Origin: Rhizobium sp. CCGE531
GTDB taxonomy: Bacteria > Pseudomonadota > Alphaproteobacteria > Rhizobiales > Rhizobiaceae
Assembly: GCF_003627795.1 (NCBI RefSeq)
Contig: NZ_CP032684.1
Span: 1,341,001 to 1,405,000 of the forward strand
DNA: 64,000 nucleotides
Direction of reading: 5' to 3'
Part shown: one piece after another, positions 35,708 to 45,573 of the stretch
How the letters are laid out: every line of letters starts with the position of its first letter
Position numbering within the stretch: the first letter of the stretch is position 1
Position numbers and translations under genes: made by a program
Notes under the pieces: generated by a model
The model's input: the letters and a program-made list of their open reading frames with translations, nothing else
Database searches by the model: none
What the model was told of the DNA's origin: nothing

Positions 35708-36297
35708 GTAAATTTGACAAGGCGAAAGCCGAAATCGTCGGCGAAAAGACGCTGGCGGATCAATGGACACGGCTCAGCACTTTTGAGGTCGACTACACGG
35801 ATTCGCAGGCCGAAAAGCATCGGCTGAAGCGTGAAGTCTATCATCGCACGCCGGCCGCCTGCATCCTTCTCTATGATCCCAAGCGCGAAACCGTGGTGCT
35901 GGTCCGGCAGTATCGCCTGCCGTCGCAGCTTGTCGGCTTGCCGGAGAGAATGATCGAGGTGCCCGCCGGCCTGCTTGACGGTGACGATCCGGAATCCGCG
36001 ATCCGGCGCGAAGCCATGGAAGAGACCGGCTTTCGCGTGCGCGATGTCCGCTTCCTCTTCAAGGCGATGACGTCGCCGGGAGCCGTGACGGAGATCATCC
36101 ATTTCTTCGCGGCGTTGATCGATACGTCCGACCGTGTTGCCGACGGCGGCGGGCTTGCGGAAGAGCATGAGGATATCGAAGTTCTGGAAGTTCGGCTGTC
36201 CGATGCGATGGCGATGATCGAGAAGGGCGATATCTACGACGCCAAGACGATCATGCTGCTGCAATGGGCGGTTTTGAATGTTGCGAGCTTGAAGTAG
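35704..36297 (+). CDS. nudK: NudK-type Nudix hydrolase
   Basis: The 197-residue protein closely resembles E. coli NudK, which hydrolyses GDP-mannose and related nucleotide sugars: HRLKREVYHR early, LLYDPKRETVVLVRQYRLP, a Nudix box around residues 89-110 ending REAMEETGF, and SPGAVTEIIHFF then EEHEDIEVLEV. Its ATG overlaps the stop of the molybdopterin oxidoreductase gene by four bases. The pairing is not explained by known pathways. The ADP-ribose pyrophosphatase alternative is less likely given the motif match. Confidence 0.87.
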   Translation: MSKFDKAKAEIVGEKTLADQWTRLSTFEVDYTDSQAEKHRLKREVYHRTPAACILLYDPKRETVVLVRQYRLPSQLVGLPERMIEVPAGLLDGDDPESAIRREAMEETGFRVRDVRFLFKAMTSPGAVTEIIHFFAALIDTSDRVADGGGLAEEHEDIEVLEVRLSDAMAMIEKGDIYDAKTIMLLQWAVLNVASLK

Positions 36298-36336
36298 GCT
36301 GTTGCGTGGGGGAAGCTTTGTGGAAACTCTGCTCCG

Positions 36337-36354
36337 CATTCATCACAATGTCAC
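36337..36354 (+). promoter_or_regulatory. possible Pho box upstream of phnM
   Basis: CATTCAT-N4-ATGTCAC, 90 bases upstream of phnM, has the 7+4+7 layout of a PhoB box and agrees with the E. coli consensus at 12 of 18 positions. A phosphonate gene under phosphate control would be expected. The match is by eye and could be chance. Confidence 0.3.
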
Positions 36355-36443
36355 GAATCGAGCTTACCGGGGCGTGCTGGCCGGAAACATTCGAATGTTT
36401 CCGAGCCTCCTTCGATCATGGACGCCGTTTCAGGAGAAAGCCG

Positions 36444-37613
36444 ATGTGGCTCAGCAATTTCACGCTCGTTCTTCCCAATGAAGTCGTCGAGAGGGGCGCG
36501 GTGCGCATCGAGGACGGCGTGATTGCCGAAATCCGCTCCGAGCCGGTAGAGCGGCCAACCTTCGACGGCGGCGGCCGTTTGCTGATGCCGGGTTTCGTTG
36601 ACCTGCACTGTGACATGGTGGAGCGCGAGATCGCGCCGCGGCCGAATGCGATGATGCCGATCGATTTCGGCATTCATGAGCTCGACAAGAAGCTGGCGGC
36701 GGCCGGCGTCACCACCGCCTTTGCGGCGCTCTCCTTTGCGACCGAAAGCGTCTACGGTCACGTCCGTTCGCTCGAAACCACCTCAGCTGTTATCCGCGGC
36801 ATCGGCAGTCTGCGCGGCGAACTGCTGATCGACCATCGCGTCCATGCGCGCTATGAAATCACCAATCTCGGTGCTGCCCCGACCCTGGAGCGGCTGCTGG
36901 AGGAAGGCTCCGTCGACATGGTCTCGCTCACCGACCACACGCCGGGGCAGGGGCAGTACAACGACATCGAAAGCTATATCCGCAGCATGTCCGAGCGCCG
37001 CTCCATGTCGCGCGAGGCGGCCGAGGAAGTCGTGGCGAAACGTATCGCGCAACGCCAGGACCCGGAGATCGAGCGTAAGCTGCATGACGTGGTCGGACTA
37101 TCGCTGAAGCACAAGCTTTCGCTGGCCTCGCATGATGACGACAGCGCCGAGAAAGTGGCGGCGATGCACGATCTCGGCGTGACGATCAGCGAGTTTCCGG
37201 TAACGCAGGCGGCTGCCGAAGAAGCTTGCCGCCGTGGTCTGTGGACGCTGATGGGCGCGCCGAACGCACTGCGCGGCCAGTCGATGTCCGGCAATCTCAG
37301 CGCCCTGGATGCCGCTCGTTCCGGTCTGCTTGGCATCATCGCCGCCGATTACCACCCGGCTGCCTTCGTGCCGGCGATCTCTAGGATTGCCGATGTTGTT
37401 GCAGGCGGTCTGCCCGCTGCCGTTGCGACGGCAACGTCCAACGCTGCCCGTTCGGCCGGTCTCAAGGATCGCGGCGAAATCGCTGTCGGCCAGCTCGCCG
37501 ATCTGGTTGCCGTCGAGCCCGGCTCGGTTCACCGTATCCGCGCCACCTTCCGCGGCGGCCGCATCGTCTATAGCGACGGCACGCTGCATCCGCTGATGGC
37601 GATGGCGGCTTGA
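36444..37613 (+). CDS. phnM: PhnM-type phosphonate pathway hydrolase
   Basis: PhnM hydrolyses alpha-D-ribose 1-methylphosphonate 5-triphosphate to the 5-phosphate and diphosphate in the carbon-phosphorus lyase pathway. The 389-residue product has the amidohydrolase fold: GRLLMPGFVDLHCDMVE (metal histidine), DHRVHARYEI, SLTDHTPGQGQY, LASHDDDS and IAADYHPAA. AGGAG upstream supports the ATG at 36444. No other phn gene is present, unlike operons of complete C-P lyase; the copy is solitary. A related amidohydrolase role is possible but the motif match is close. Confidence 0.88.
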   Translation: MWLSNFTLVLPNEVVERGAVRIEDGVIAEIRSEPVERPTFDGGGRLLMPGFVDLHCDMVEREIAPRPNAMMPIDFGIHELDKKLAAAGVTTAFAALSFATESVYGHVRSLETTSAVIRGIGSLRGELLIDHRVHARYEITNLGAAPTLERLLEEGSVDMVSLTDHTPGQGQYNDIESYIRSMSERRSMSREAAEEVVAKRIAQRQDPEIERKLHDVVGLSLKHKLSLASHDDDSAEKVAAMHDLGVTISEFPVTQAAAEEACRRGLWTLMGAPNALRGQSMSGNLSALDAARSGLLGIIAADYHPAAFVPAISRIADVVAGGLPAAVATATSNAARSAGLKDRGEIAVGQLADLVAVEPGSVHRIRATFRGGRIVYSDGTLHPLMAMAA

Positions 37614-37653
37614 GGAAAGGCAATTAAGCGGGACAAATTAGGGTAGCCCGCAG

Positions 37654-37880
37654 CCCCCTCATCCGCCCTTCGGGCACCTTCTCCCCGAGGGGAGAAGGGG
37701 TTTTTCTAGACGCACCAATCCCGACAAAATGTATGTCTTACCAAGATGGTGAAGTTCCCGCGTTCAAAGGAAAGTTGCGTGGCTCTGCCTGGTGCGGCCT
37801 CGGTACCGAAACGGGAGGGACCGGAAGCGCTCCTCCCTTCTCCCCTCGGGGAGAAGGTGCCCGAAGGGCGGATGAGGGGG
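37654..37880. repeat. 46-bp perfect inverted repeat flanking 135 bp
   Basis: Between convergent phnM and purN, bases 37654-37699 and 37835-37880 are exact reverse complements over 46 bases, separated by 135 bases. Each arm also folds on itself (CCCTTCGGG; CTTCTCCCC with GGGGAGAAG). The arm sequence is of the rhizobial palindromic intergenic type (RIME-like). The spacer has no convincing gene. The whole could be a small non-autonomous element, or two repeats inserted in opposite directions. Confidence 0.8.
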
Positions 37881-37903
37881 CGTTTGACGCTACAGGTCCC
37901 TAC

Positions 37904-38575
37904 TTAGCCCACATCCCCAAGCAGCGACAAAATCTGCCGCCCATCGACAGCAGATGCTTCGGCAAGGCTTACGGCCCGGCCATCTTCCATCCTGACCTTG
38001 CCTTCCGCCAGCAGCCGCAGCGATTGCGGATAGAGCTGATGCTCGATCGTCAGCACGCGGGCGGCGAGGCTATCAGCCGTATCATCGGTCAGGACAGGTA
38101 CGGCGGCCTGGCCGACGACCGGGCCTTCGTCCATGCCTTCGGTGACGAAATGCACGGTGCAGCCCGCAATGCGCATGCCGGCGTCGATGGCGCGCTGATG
38201 CGTGTGCAGGCCGGGGAAAAGCGGCAGCAGCGAGGGATGGATATTGATGATCCGGCCTTCGTAAGCCTGGATGAAGCGGCCGGAGAGCAGCCGCATATAG
38301 CCGGCAAGGCAGATGATGTCTGGGGAGAGGGCTTCCAGCTGCGAAAGGATCGCCTCTTCATGGGCTTCCTTGCTGGCAAACCCCTTGCGCACGAAGGCGA
38401 AGGTGGCGATGCCCTCGGCGGCAGCCTTTGCCAGTCCGCCGGCCTCCGCCTTGTCGGAGATGACGCCGACGATCTCGGCCGGAAAGTCGGCCGCTTTCGT
38501 GGCTTTCAGGAGAGCCAGCATGTTGGAGCCGCCGCCCGAGATGAAGACAACGACGCGTTTGCGCGGCGTGGTCAT
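37904..38575 (-). CDS. purN: phosphoribosylglycinamide formyltransferase
   Basis: PurN transfers a formyl group from 10-formyltetrahydrofolate to GAR, the third step of purine synthesis. The 223-residue product has the N-terminal [14 protein letters not shown], the catalytic asparagine-histidine-aspartate segment [21 protein letters not shown], and [16 protein letters not shown]. Its ATG overlaps the purM stop by four bases, so the two are coupled. The transcript runs into the inverted repeat downstream. Confidence 0.97.
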   Translation of the reverse strand: MTTPRKRVVVFISGGGSNMLALLKATKAADFPAEIVGVISDKAEAGGLAKAAAEGIATFAFVRKGFASKEAHEEAILSQLEALSPDIICLAGYMRLLSGRFIQAYEGRIINIHPSLLPLFPGLHTHQRAIDAGMRIAGCTVHFVTEGMDEGPVVGQAAVPVLTDDTADSLAARVLTIEHQLYPQSLRLLAEGKVRMEDGRAVSLAEASAVDGRQILSLLGDVG

Positions 38576-39645
38576 AGAGCCAGCGCGCCCTTGTAGACGG
38601 TGCCGTGGGCGCCTTCTTCGCGAGCGATCATGCGGCCGAGCGTAATGACTGCTTCGCCTTCCGCTTCGAGCGCGGCCTTCACGGCCTCGACGTTTTCGGC
38701 AGCGACGACGACGATCATGCCGATGCCGCAGTTGAAAGTGCGCAGCATCTCCTTGGCCTCGACGCCGCCGACCTTGGCGAGCCAGGAAAAGACCGGCGGC
38801 ACCTTGACGGCGGCAAGATCGATTTCGGCGGCGAGATGCTTCGGCAGCACGCGCGGAATATTTTCCGGGAAACCGCCGCCGGTAATGTGGGCAAGCGCCT
38901 TGAGAGCTTGGGTTTCGCGGATGGCCTTGAGCAGCGGCTTCACATAGATGCGGGTCGGCGTCAGCAGTGCTTCACCAAGCGCCTTGCCTTCGGCGAAGGG
39001 AGCAGGCGCATCCCAGCCGAGGCCGGAAAGCTCGACGATCTTGCGCACCAGCGAGAAGCCGTTGGAGTGGACGCCAGAGGAGGCGAGGCCGAGAATGACG
39101 TCGCCTTCGACAATGTCGCCCGAGGGCAGCAGCTGGCCGCGCTCGGCGGCACCGACGGCAAAGCCCGCCAGGTCGTAATCGCCGTGGGAATACATGCCCG
39201 GCATTTCCGCCGTCTCACCGCCGATCAGCGCGCAGCCCGCCTCGCGGCAGCCGGCGGCAATGCCGCCGACGATCGCCGCACCCTGATCGGGATCGAGCTT
39301 GCCGGTGGCGAAGTAATCGAGGAAGAACAGCGGCTCGGCGCCCTGGACGACCAGGTCGTTCACGCACATGGCGACGAGGTCGATGCCGACGGTATCATGA
39401 TAGTTGGCGTCGATCGCGATCTTCAGCTTGGTGCCGACACCATCATTGGCGGCGACCAGCACCGGATCGGTGAAGCCCGCGGCCTTGAGGTCGAAGAGGC
39501 CGCCGAAGCCGCCGATCTCGCCATCCGCTCCGGGCCGGCGCGTCGAACGGACGGCAGGCTTGATCTTTTCGACCAGCAGGTTGCCGGCGTCGATATCGAC
39601 GCCCGCGTCGCTATAGGTCAGACCGTTTTTTCCAGACTGGCTCAT
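38572..39645 (-). CDS. purM: phosphoribosylformylglycinamidine cyclo-ligase
   Basis: PurM closes the imidazole ring of AIR with ATP, the fifth step of purine synthesis. The 357-residue product starts [22 protein letters not shown], the common rhizobial beginning, so I do not use an upstream ATG at 39804. Family motifs [24 protein letters not shown] and [13 protein letters not shown] are visible. It is the first gene of purM-purN and diverges from the AI-2E gene. Confidence 0.97.
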   Translation of the reverse strand: MSQSGKNGLTYSDAGVDIDAGNLLVEKIKPAVRSTRRPGADGEIGGFGGLFDLKAAGFTDPVLVAANDGVGTKLKIAIDANYHDTVGIDLVAMCVNDLVVQGAEPLFFLDYFATGKLDPDQGAAIVGGIAAGCREAGCALIGGETAEMPGMYSHGDYDLAGFAVGAAERGQLLPSGDIVEGDVILGLASSGVHSNGFSLVRKIVELSGLGWDAPAPFAEGKALGEALLTPTRIYVKPLLKAIRETQALKALAHITGGGFPENIPRVLPKHLAAEIDLAAVKVPPVFSWLAKVGGVEAKEMLRTFNCGIGMIVVVAAENVEAVKAALEAEGEAVITLGRMIAREEGAHGTVYKGALAL

Positions 39646-39864
39646 GCTTCCGCCTCCGATGGCCGCCTGTCCATTATGACAGGGCTTTGATCGGGTCGCC
39701 ATTGCATGATAGGGGCCTTTATGCAAGGCGCAAGCGCCGCAAACCCTTCGATTTTCCCCGCTTCCCATTGCCTGAGGTGGATTTCCCGCCTCAGGCTTGA
39801 CCATAATTGCGGCATCATCCTATGTCCTAAGCGAGCGGCAAACGGGCCGGAAACGACGGGGAAG

Positions 39865-40997
39865 ATGATGGAGCAAAAGGTCAGCGGGGCGAGCCTCAAG
39901 CGTCAAGTCACGTTCTGGGTGATCGTGCTCGTCGTCTTCGTCGCCTTTCTCTATATTTTCAGCACGATCCTGCTGCCGTTCATCGTCGGCATGGCGATCG
40001 CCTATTTCCTCGATCCGGTCGCCGACCGGCTGGAGCGGATCGGGCTTAGCCGCCTCATGGCGACAGTGGTGATCCTCGTATCCTTCGTGCTGATCTTCGC
40101 GCTGGCGCTGACGATCTTCATTCCGATCATCATCAACCAGTTCAACGATTTCGTTCAGCACATACCGACCTACGTGCAGCAAGCGCAGCAGCTGGTCGCC
40201 AAGGCGCAGACGATGGTGCTACCGGACTGGATCCGCAATCAGCTTGGAGCCATCAAGGACAACTTCTCCAGCATCATGTCTGACGGGCTGAGCTTCGTCG
40301 GCGGGCTGTTTGCGCAGATCTGGAGCTCCGGCAAGGCGCTGGTCAATATCATCTCGCTGATGGTCGTCACGCCGGTCGTCGCCTTCTACATCCTGCTCGA
40401 TTGGGATCGCATGGTCACCAAGGTGGACGACTGGATACCGCGCGACCATGTCGCCAGCGTCCGCCAGATCGCCCATGAGATCGATCAGGCGATCGCCGGC
40501 TTCATCCGGGGCAGGGCTCGCTCTGCATCATCCTCGGCGTATATTACGGCGTCGGCCTGTCGCTGGTCGGCCTGAACTTCGGCCTCCTGATCGGCCTCTT
40601 TGCCGGCATGATCAGCTTCATTCCCTATGTCGGTTCGCTGGTCGGCCTCATCCTGGCGGTCGGCGTCGCCCTGGTGCAGTTCTGGCCCGACTATCTCTGG
40701 GTCGGCCTGACGCTTGCCGTCTTCTTCACCGGCCAGTTCCTCGAAGGCAACGTGCTGCAGCCGAAGCTCGTCGGCGAAAGCGTCGGCCTGCACCCGGTCT
40801 GGCTGATGTTCGCCCTTTTTGCCTTCGGCGCGCTCTTCGGCTTCGTCGGGCTGCTGATCGCGGTTCCCGCAGCGGCCGCATGCGGCGTTCTTGTCCGCTT
40901 CGCTCTTTCGCGGTACCTTCAGAGCGATCTCTATTACGGACGCTCGGAGGCGGGCAAGGCGCGCAGAGCCAAGGCCGGCAAACCCGAGAACAGCTAG
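39865..40997 (+). pseudogene. AI-2E family (PerM-like) transporter, frameshifted
   Basis: Two reading frames together give one 377-residue AI-2E/PerM family membrane protein. The first part runs in frame from ATG 39865 to about 40512 (residue 216, ...IAGFIRG) and then degenerates; the second continues from 40512 in the next frame with QGSLCIILGVYYGVGLS and reaches the normal C terminus at 40997. One base, most simply a C in GGCCAG, is missing at 40510-40515. This could be a true inactivating deletion or a sequence error; the rest shows no decay. Members export small molecules or act as ion transporters. It is followed after two bases by hdaA. Confidence 0.85.
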
Positions 40998-40999
40998 AC

Positions 41000-41713
41000 A
41001 TGACCGACGCAAAGAACGCTGATCTGAGGCGCAAGGCCGCCGAACAGCTGCCCTTGGCCTTTACGCACGATCCCGCAAACGGGCGTGACGACCTGCTCGT
41101 CGCCGATCCGTTGAGCGCGGCGGTGAAGATCGTCGACTCCTGGCCGCGCTGGCCGTCGCCGGTGGTTGTCCTGGCCGGTCCCGTCGGCTCTGGCAAATCG
41201 CATCTCACCAGCATCTGGAGCGAGCGGTGCGGCGCTGTCCACATTCACCCCGTGGCTGGATCCGATGCCGCGATCGCGGCGTCGAACGGTCCTGTCGTCT
41301 TCGAGGATGTAGATCGCCTAGGCTTTGACGATACCGAGCTTTTTCATGTCATCAACAGCGTTCGGGAGAACGGCACCAGTCTTTTGATGACCAGCCGGCT
41401 CTGGCCGATGTCCTGGCCGGTGACGCTGCCCGATCTGCGTTCCCGCCTGAAGGCCGCGACGGTGGTCGAGATCGGCGAGCCGGACGAGGAATTGCTGTCG
41501 CAGGTGATCGTCAAGCTCTTCGCTGACCGGCAGCTTTATATCGATGACAAACTCATCCTTTATATTGTCAATCGCATGGAGCGTTCCCTGAACGCAGCAC
41601 AGCTGATCGTCGATAGGCTGGATCGGCTGGCGCTTGGGCGGGGCACAAGGATCACGCGCCTGTTGGCTGCTGAGGTCTTGGACGAACTGGGCAATTCCGA
41701 TCAGCCGGATTGA
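41000..41713 (+). CDS. hdaA: DnaA regulatory inactivator homologue HdaA
   Basis: HdaA stimulates ATP hydrolysis by DnaA together with the beta clamp and so prevents re-initiation. The 237-residue protein has a clamp-binding-like QLPLAF near the N terminus (residues 16-21), Walker A GPVGSGKSH at 60-68, VFEDVDRL as Walker B, and a DnaA-like AAA+ fold. The ATG lies two bases after the frameshifted PerM-like gene and 76 bases before ppk. It is shorter than DnaA and lacks the DNA-binding domain IV, as expected for Hda. Confidence 0.9.
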   Translation: MTDAKNADLRRKAAEQLPLAFTHDPANGRDDLLVADPLSAAVKIVDSWPRWPSPVVVLAGPVGSGKSHLTSIWSERCGAVHIHPVAGSDAAIAASNGPVVFEDVDRLGFDDTELFHVINSVRENGTSLLMTSRLWPMSWPVTLPDLRSRLKAATVVEIGEPDEELLSQVIVKLFADRQLYIDDKLILYIVNRMERSLNAAQLIVDRLDRLALGRGTRITRLLAAEVLDELGNSDQPD

Positions 41714-41789
41714 GCTGACATCGACTGTCACAGTTCCGTCGTCAAACTGATATACGTGGCACAAAATTGGAAAAGAGGGTAGGTGGAAC

Positions 41790-43991
41790 ATGGACTCGGC
41801 ACTCACGGAACATCAGGACGCCAACCAGGAAGCCCCAGAGGCAGCACCTCCCGTCAGCGAACTGCTGACCAGCCCAGAGCGCTTTATCAACCGCGAATTT
41901 TCCTGGCTGCAGTTCAACCGTCGCGTCCTCGAGGAGACGTTGAACACAGCCCATCCGTTGCTGGAGCGGGTTCGCTTTCTCTCGATTTCCGCCGCCAACC
42001 TCGATGAGTTCTTCATGGTGCGCGTCGCTGGCCTCGAAGGCCAGGTCCGCGAGAAGATCCTGGTGCGCACGCCCGATGGCAAGACGCCTGCCGAGCAGCT
42101 CGACGACATCCTGCGCGAGATCGACAATCTGCAGATGGAACAGCAGGCTTCGCTCGCTGTCCTGCAGCAATATCTCGCCAAGGAAGACATTCTGATCGTT
42201 CGCCCGGCCGCTCTTTCCGACATGGACCGGCAATGGCTCCACACCGAGTTTGAGCAGGCGATCTTCCCGGTCCTGACGCCGCTCTCCATCGACCCGGCGC
42301 ATCCGTTCCCGTTCATCCCGAACCTCGGCTTCTCGATCGCGCTGCAGCTGAAGAGCATGAACGGCCGCGAACCCATGACGGCGCTGCTCCGCCTGCCGCC
42401 GGCGCTGGACCGCTTCGTCCGCCTGCCGGACGCCAGCAACGTCATCCGCTACATCACGCTTGAAGATGTGGTAAACATCTTCATCCACAGGCTCTATCCC
42501 GGATACGAGGTGCAGGGCTCGGGTACGTTCCGCATCATCCGAGACAGCGATATCGAAGTCGAGGAAGAGGCCGAAGACCTGGTGCGCTTCTTCGAAACCG
42601 CGCTGAAGCGCCGCCGCCGCGGCTCGGTGATCCGCATCGAAACCGACTCCGAAATGCCGCTCGAGCTTCGCCAGTTCGTGGTAGAGTCGCTGAACGTTCC
42701 GGGAAACCGCATCGCGGTTCTGCCCGGCCTGCTCGCGCTCAACACGCTTTCGGAAATCTGCAAGGCCCCGCGCGACGACCTTCGTTTCGAGCCCTACAAT
42801 GCCCGATTTCCTGAGCGCGTCCGCGAACACGCCGGCGATTGTTTCGCCGCGATCCGCGAAAAGGACATGGTGGTCCACCACCCCTATGAATCCTTCGACG
42901 TTGTGGTCCAGTTCCTTCTCCAGGCTGCGCGCGATCCTGACGTTCTGGCGATAAAGCAGACGCTTTACCGCACCTCGAACGACAGCCCGATCGTCCGTGC
43001 GCTGATCGATGCCGCTGACATGGGCAAGTCCGTCACGGCGCTGGTGGAACTCAAGGCCCGCTTCGATGAAGAGGCAAACATCCGCTGGGCGCGCGATCTG
43101 GAGCGCGCCGGCGTGCAGGTCGTGTTTGGGTTCATCGAACTCAAGACCCATTCGAAGATGTCGATGGTTGTGCGCCGCGAGGACGGCAAGCTGCGCACCT
43201 ATTGCCATCTGGGCACCGGCAACTACCATCCGGTTACCGCGAAGATCTATACCGACCTTTCCTACTTTACCTGCGATCCGAAGATCGCCCACGATATGGC
43301 GAACATCTTCAACTTCATCACCGGCTACGGCGAGCCGGAACATGACATGAAGATCGCGGTTTCGCCTTACACGCTTCGCAGCCGCATCCTCCAGCATATC
43401 GAGGGCGAGATCGAGTATGCCAAGAACGGCCATCCGGCGGCAATCTGGATGAAGATGAATTCGCTTGTCGATCCCGACATCATCGACGCGCTTTATCGCG
43501 CCAGCAATGCCGGCGTCGAGGTCGATCTTGTCGTGCGCGGCATCTGCTGCCTGCGTCCGCAGGTGGCCGGCCTTTCGGAGAATATACGCGTCAAGTCGAT
43601 CATCGGCCGCTTTCTCGAGCACAGCCGCATCTTCTGTTTCGGCAATGGCCAGGGCCTGCCGTCGGACAAGGCGCTCGTCTATATCGGCTCGGCGGACATG
43701 ATGCCGAGAAACCTTGATCGTCGCGTCGAAACCCTCGTGCCGCTGACCAACAAGACCGTGCATGAACAGGTGCTTTCACAGATCATGCTGGGCAATATCA
43801 TTGACAATCAGCAAAGCTACGAGATATTGCCGGACGGGACCTCACGGCGCATGGAAGTGCGCCAGGGAAAAGAGCCATTTAATGCGCAGCAGTATTTCAT
43901 GACCAACCCCAGCCTGTCCGGTCGTGGTGAAGCCTTGAAATCCAGCGCACCGAAACTCATCGCTGGGCTGCTGTCAGGCCGCAGCAAATAA
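41790..43991 (+). CDS. ppk: polyphosphate kinase 1
   Basis: Ppk1 reversibly builds polyphosphate from ATP through phosphohistidine. The 733-residue product has the N-terminal domain start [19 protein letters not shown], the head domain and the two PLD-like catalytic domains. The histidines expected for catalysis are in [13 protein letters not shown] and [10 protein letters not shown]. It is followed 11 bases later by ppx, giving a kinase-phosphatase pair that sets polyphosphate levels. Confidence 0.97.
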   Translation: MDSALTEHQDANQEAPEAAPPVSELLTSPERFINREFSWLQFNRRVLEETLNTAHPLLERVRFLSISAANLDEFFMVRVAGLEGQVREKILVRTPDGKTPAEQLDDILREIDNLQMEQQASLAVLQQYLAKEDILIVRPAALSDMDRQWLHTEFEQAIFPVLTPLSIDPAHPFPFIPNLGFSIALQLKSMNGREPMTALLRLPPALDRFVRLPDASNVIRYITLEDVVNIFIHRLYPGYEVQGSGTFRIIRDSDIEVEEEAEDLVRFFETALKRRRRGSVIRIETDSEMPLELRQFVVESLNVPGNRIAVLPGLLALNTLSEICKAPRDDLRFEPYNARFPERVREHAGDCFAAIREKDMVVHHPYESFDVVVQFLLQAARDPDVLAIKQTLYRTSNDSPIVRALIDAADMGKSVTALVELKARFDEEANIRWARDLERAGVQVVFGFIELKTHSKMSMVVRREDGKLRTYCHLGTGNYHPVTAKIYTDLSYFTCDPKIAHDMANIFNFITGYGEPEHDMKIAVSPYTLRSRILQHIEGEIEYAKNGHPAAIWMKMNSLVDPDIIDALYRASNAGVEVDLVVRGICCLRPQVAGLSENIRVKSIIGRFLEHSRIFCFGNGQGLPSDKALVYIGSADMMPRNLDRRVETLVPLTNKTVHEQVLSQIMLGNIIDNQQSYEILPDGTSRRMEVRQGKEPFNAQQYFMTNPSLSGRGEALKSSAPKLIAGLLSGRSK

Positions 43992-44002
43992 AATGGACCT
44001 GC

Positions 44003-45523
44003 ATGGTTGAGTCTGAAGCCCAGGGGCGCCTTCCGGGTGTTGCCCCTGTCTCCGTTGTCGATATCGGGTCGAACTCGGTCCGTCTTGTCGTCTATGAAGG
44101 CCATTCGCGGTCTCCGACCATCCTTTTCAACGAGAAGGTGCTATGCGGCCTCGGCAAGGGCATAGCGCTGACCGGCAGGATGGATGAGGAAAGCGTGGCG
44201 CGAGCCTTGGCTGCGCTGCATCGTTTCAAGGCGCTCTCCGATCAGGCGCGCGCATCCACCATCTATGTGCTCGCGACGGCGGCAGCGCGCGAAGCCAGCA
44301 ACGGCCCGCATTTCATCCATCAGGCCGAGGTGATTCTGCAGCGCAAGGTCCGCGTGCTGTCCGGCGAGGAGGAGGCACGCTTCTCCGCGCTCGGCATCGT
44401 CAGCGGCTTCTTCCATCCGGATGGGATTGCCGGCGATCTCGGCGGCGGCTCGCTGGAGCTGATCGACATCAAGGACCGGGACATCGGCAAGGGCATCACG
44501 CTGCCGCTCGGTGGCTTGCGCCTGTCCGAATATGCCGGCGGCTCGATCGAAAAGGCACGCGGCTTCGCGCGCAAGCATGTCAAGACGGCGAAGCTGTTGA
44601 ACAAGGGCGAAGGCCGCACGTTCTATGCGGTCGGCGGCACATGGCGAAACATCGCCAAGCTGCACATGGAGATCCGCAAATATCCGCTGCACATGATGCA
44701 GGGCTATGAAGTGTCGCTCGACGAGATGGTGCGCTTCCTGGATCAGATCGTCGACTCGAAGGATTCGAAGGATCCGGCGTTGCAGGCGGTTTCCAAGCAT
44801 CGCCGTTTGCTGCTGCCTTTCGGTGCGGTCGCCATGCGCGAAGTGCTGACGGCGATGAAGCCGTCCGTTATCTCCTTTTCCGCACAGGGTGTCCGCGAGG
44901 GCTATCTCTACTCCCTTCTGACCGAAGCGGAGCGTAACAGCGATCCGCTGCTCGTCGCTGCCGGTGAGCTTGCCATCCTGCGTGCCCGCTCGCCGGAGCA
45001 TGCCCGCGAACTGGCCGATTGGACCGGGCGGATGATGCCTTTCTTCGGGATCACCGAAACGGAGGAGGAAAGCCGTTATCGCCAATCCGCATGTCTGCTC
45101 GCCGACATCAGCTGGCGCGCGCATCCGGATTATCGCGGCCTGCAGGCATTGAACATCATCGCCCATACGTCCTTCGTCGGCATCACCCATGCCGGCCGCG
45201 CCTTCATCGCGCTTGCCAATTACTATCGCTTCGAGGGATTGAACGACGACGGGGCGACCGAACCTCTGGCGACGATCGCCACCCCGCTATACATCGAACG
45301 GGCCAAGCTGCTCGGCGGGCTGTTGCGTGTCGTCTATCTCTTCTCGGCATCGATGCCCGGCATCGTCCGCAATCTGTCGTTCCGCCGCTCGACGAACCCG
45401 GATCTCGATCTCGAATTCGTCGTTCCCGCCGAATATCACGATTTCGCCGGCGAGAGGCTGGACGGACGCCTGCAGCAGTTGGGCAAGCTGACGAACCGTC
45501 GTCTGGCTTTCTGCTTCGAATAG
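44003..45523 (+). CDS. ppx: exopolyphosphatase, Ppx/GppA family
   Basis: Ppx removes terminal phosphate from polyphosphate; GppA members also hydrolyse pppGpp. The 506-residue product has the actin-like start VVDIGSNSVRLVVYE, the VLATAAAREASNG and LSGEEEARFSALG segments and GDLGGGSLELIDI, all conserved. The position directly after ppk (11 bases) favours exopolyphosphatase. A hairpin terminator follows. Confidence 0.93.
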   Translation: MVESEAQGRLPGVAPVSVVDIGSNSVRLVVYEGHSRSPTILFNEKVLCGLGKGIALTGRMDEESVARALAALHRFKALSDQARASTIYVLATAAAREASNGPHFIHQAEVILQRKVRVLSGEEEARFSALGIVSGFFHPDGIAGDLGGGSLELIDIKDRDIGKGITLPLGGLRLSEYAGGSIEKARGFARKHVKTAKLLNKGEGRTFYAVGGTWRNIAKLHMEIRKYPLHMMQGYEVSLDEMVRFLDQIVDSKDSKDPALQAVSKHRRLLLPFGAVAMREVLTAMKPSVISFSAQGVREGYLYSLLTEAERNSDPLLVAAGELAILRARSPEHARELADWTGRMMPFFGITETEEESRYRQSACLLADISWRAHPDYRGLQALNIIAHTSFVGITHAGRAFIALANYYRFEGLNDDGATEPLATIATPLYIERAKLLGGLLRVVYLFSASMPGIVRNLSFRRSTNPDLDLEFVVPAEYHDFAGERLDGRLQQLGKLTNRRLAFCFE

Positions 45524-45531
45524 GGTTTTGA

Positions 45532-45560
45532 AGCCTCTCCCCACAAAGCAGGGAGAGGCT
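45532..45560. terminator. hairpin terminator after ppx
   Basis: A 10-bp perfect stem (AGCCTCTCCC with GGGAGAGGCT, 9-base loop) lies between the convergent ppx and phytase-like stops. T tracts are short in both directions, so it is a moderate candidate for both genes. Confidence 0.6.
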
Positions 45561-45573
45561 GTTTCGTCGTGAC

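Noticed and set aside
33548..35770. Long minus-strand frame (740 codons) opposite the molybdopterin oxidoreductase gene
   Set aside because: It mirrors a clearly coding gene in GC-rich DNA, has no family motifs and is rich in Arg, His, Ala and Gly as antisense frames are.
39702..39726. TTGCAT/ATGCAA inverted pair between purM and the PerM-like gene
   Set aside because: Only 6 bp with a 13-base spacer; likely chance, and it does not match a purine-repressor site I know.
40448..41713. An extended hdaA frame starting inside the PerM-like gene
   Set aside because: The upstream part has no homology and is a shifted frame of the transporter; hdaA starts at 41000.
41742..43763. Minus-strand frame of 673 codons opposite ppk
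   Set aside because: Same antisense pattern; ppk on the plus strand explains the conservation.
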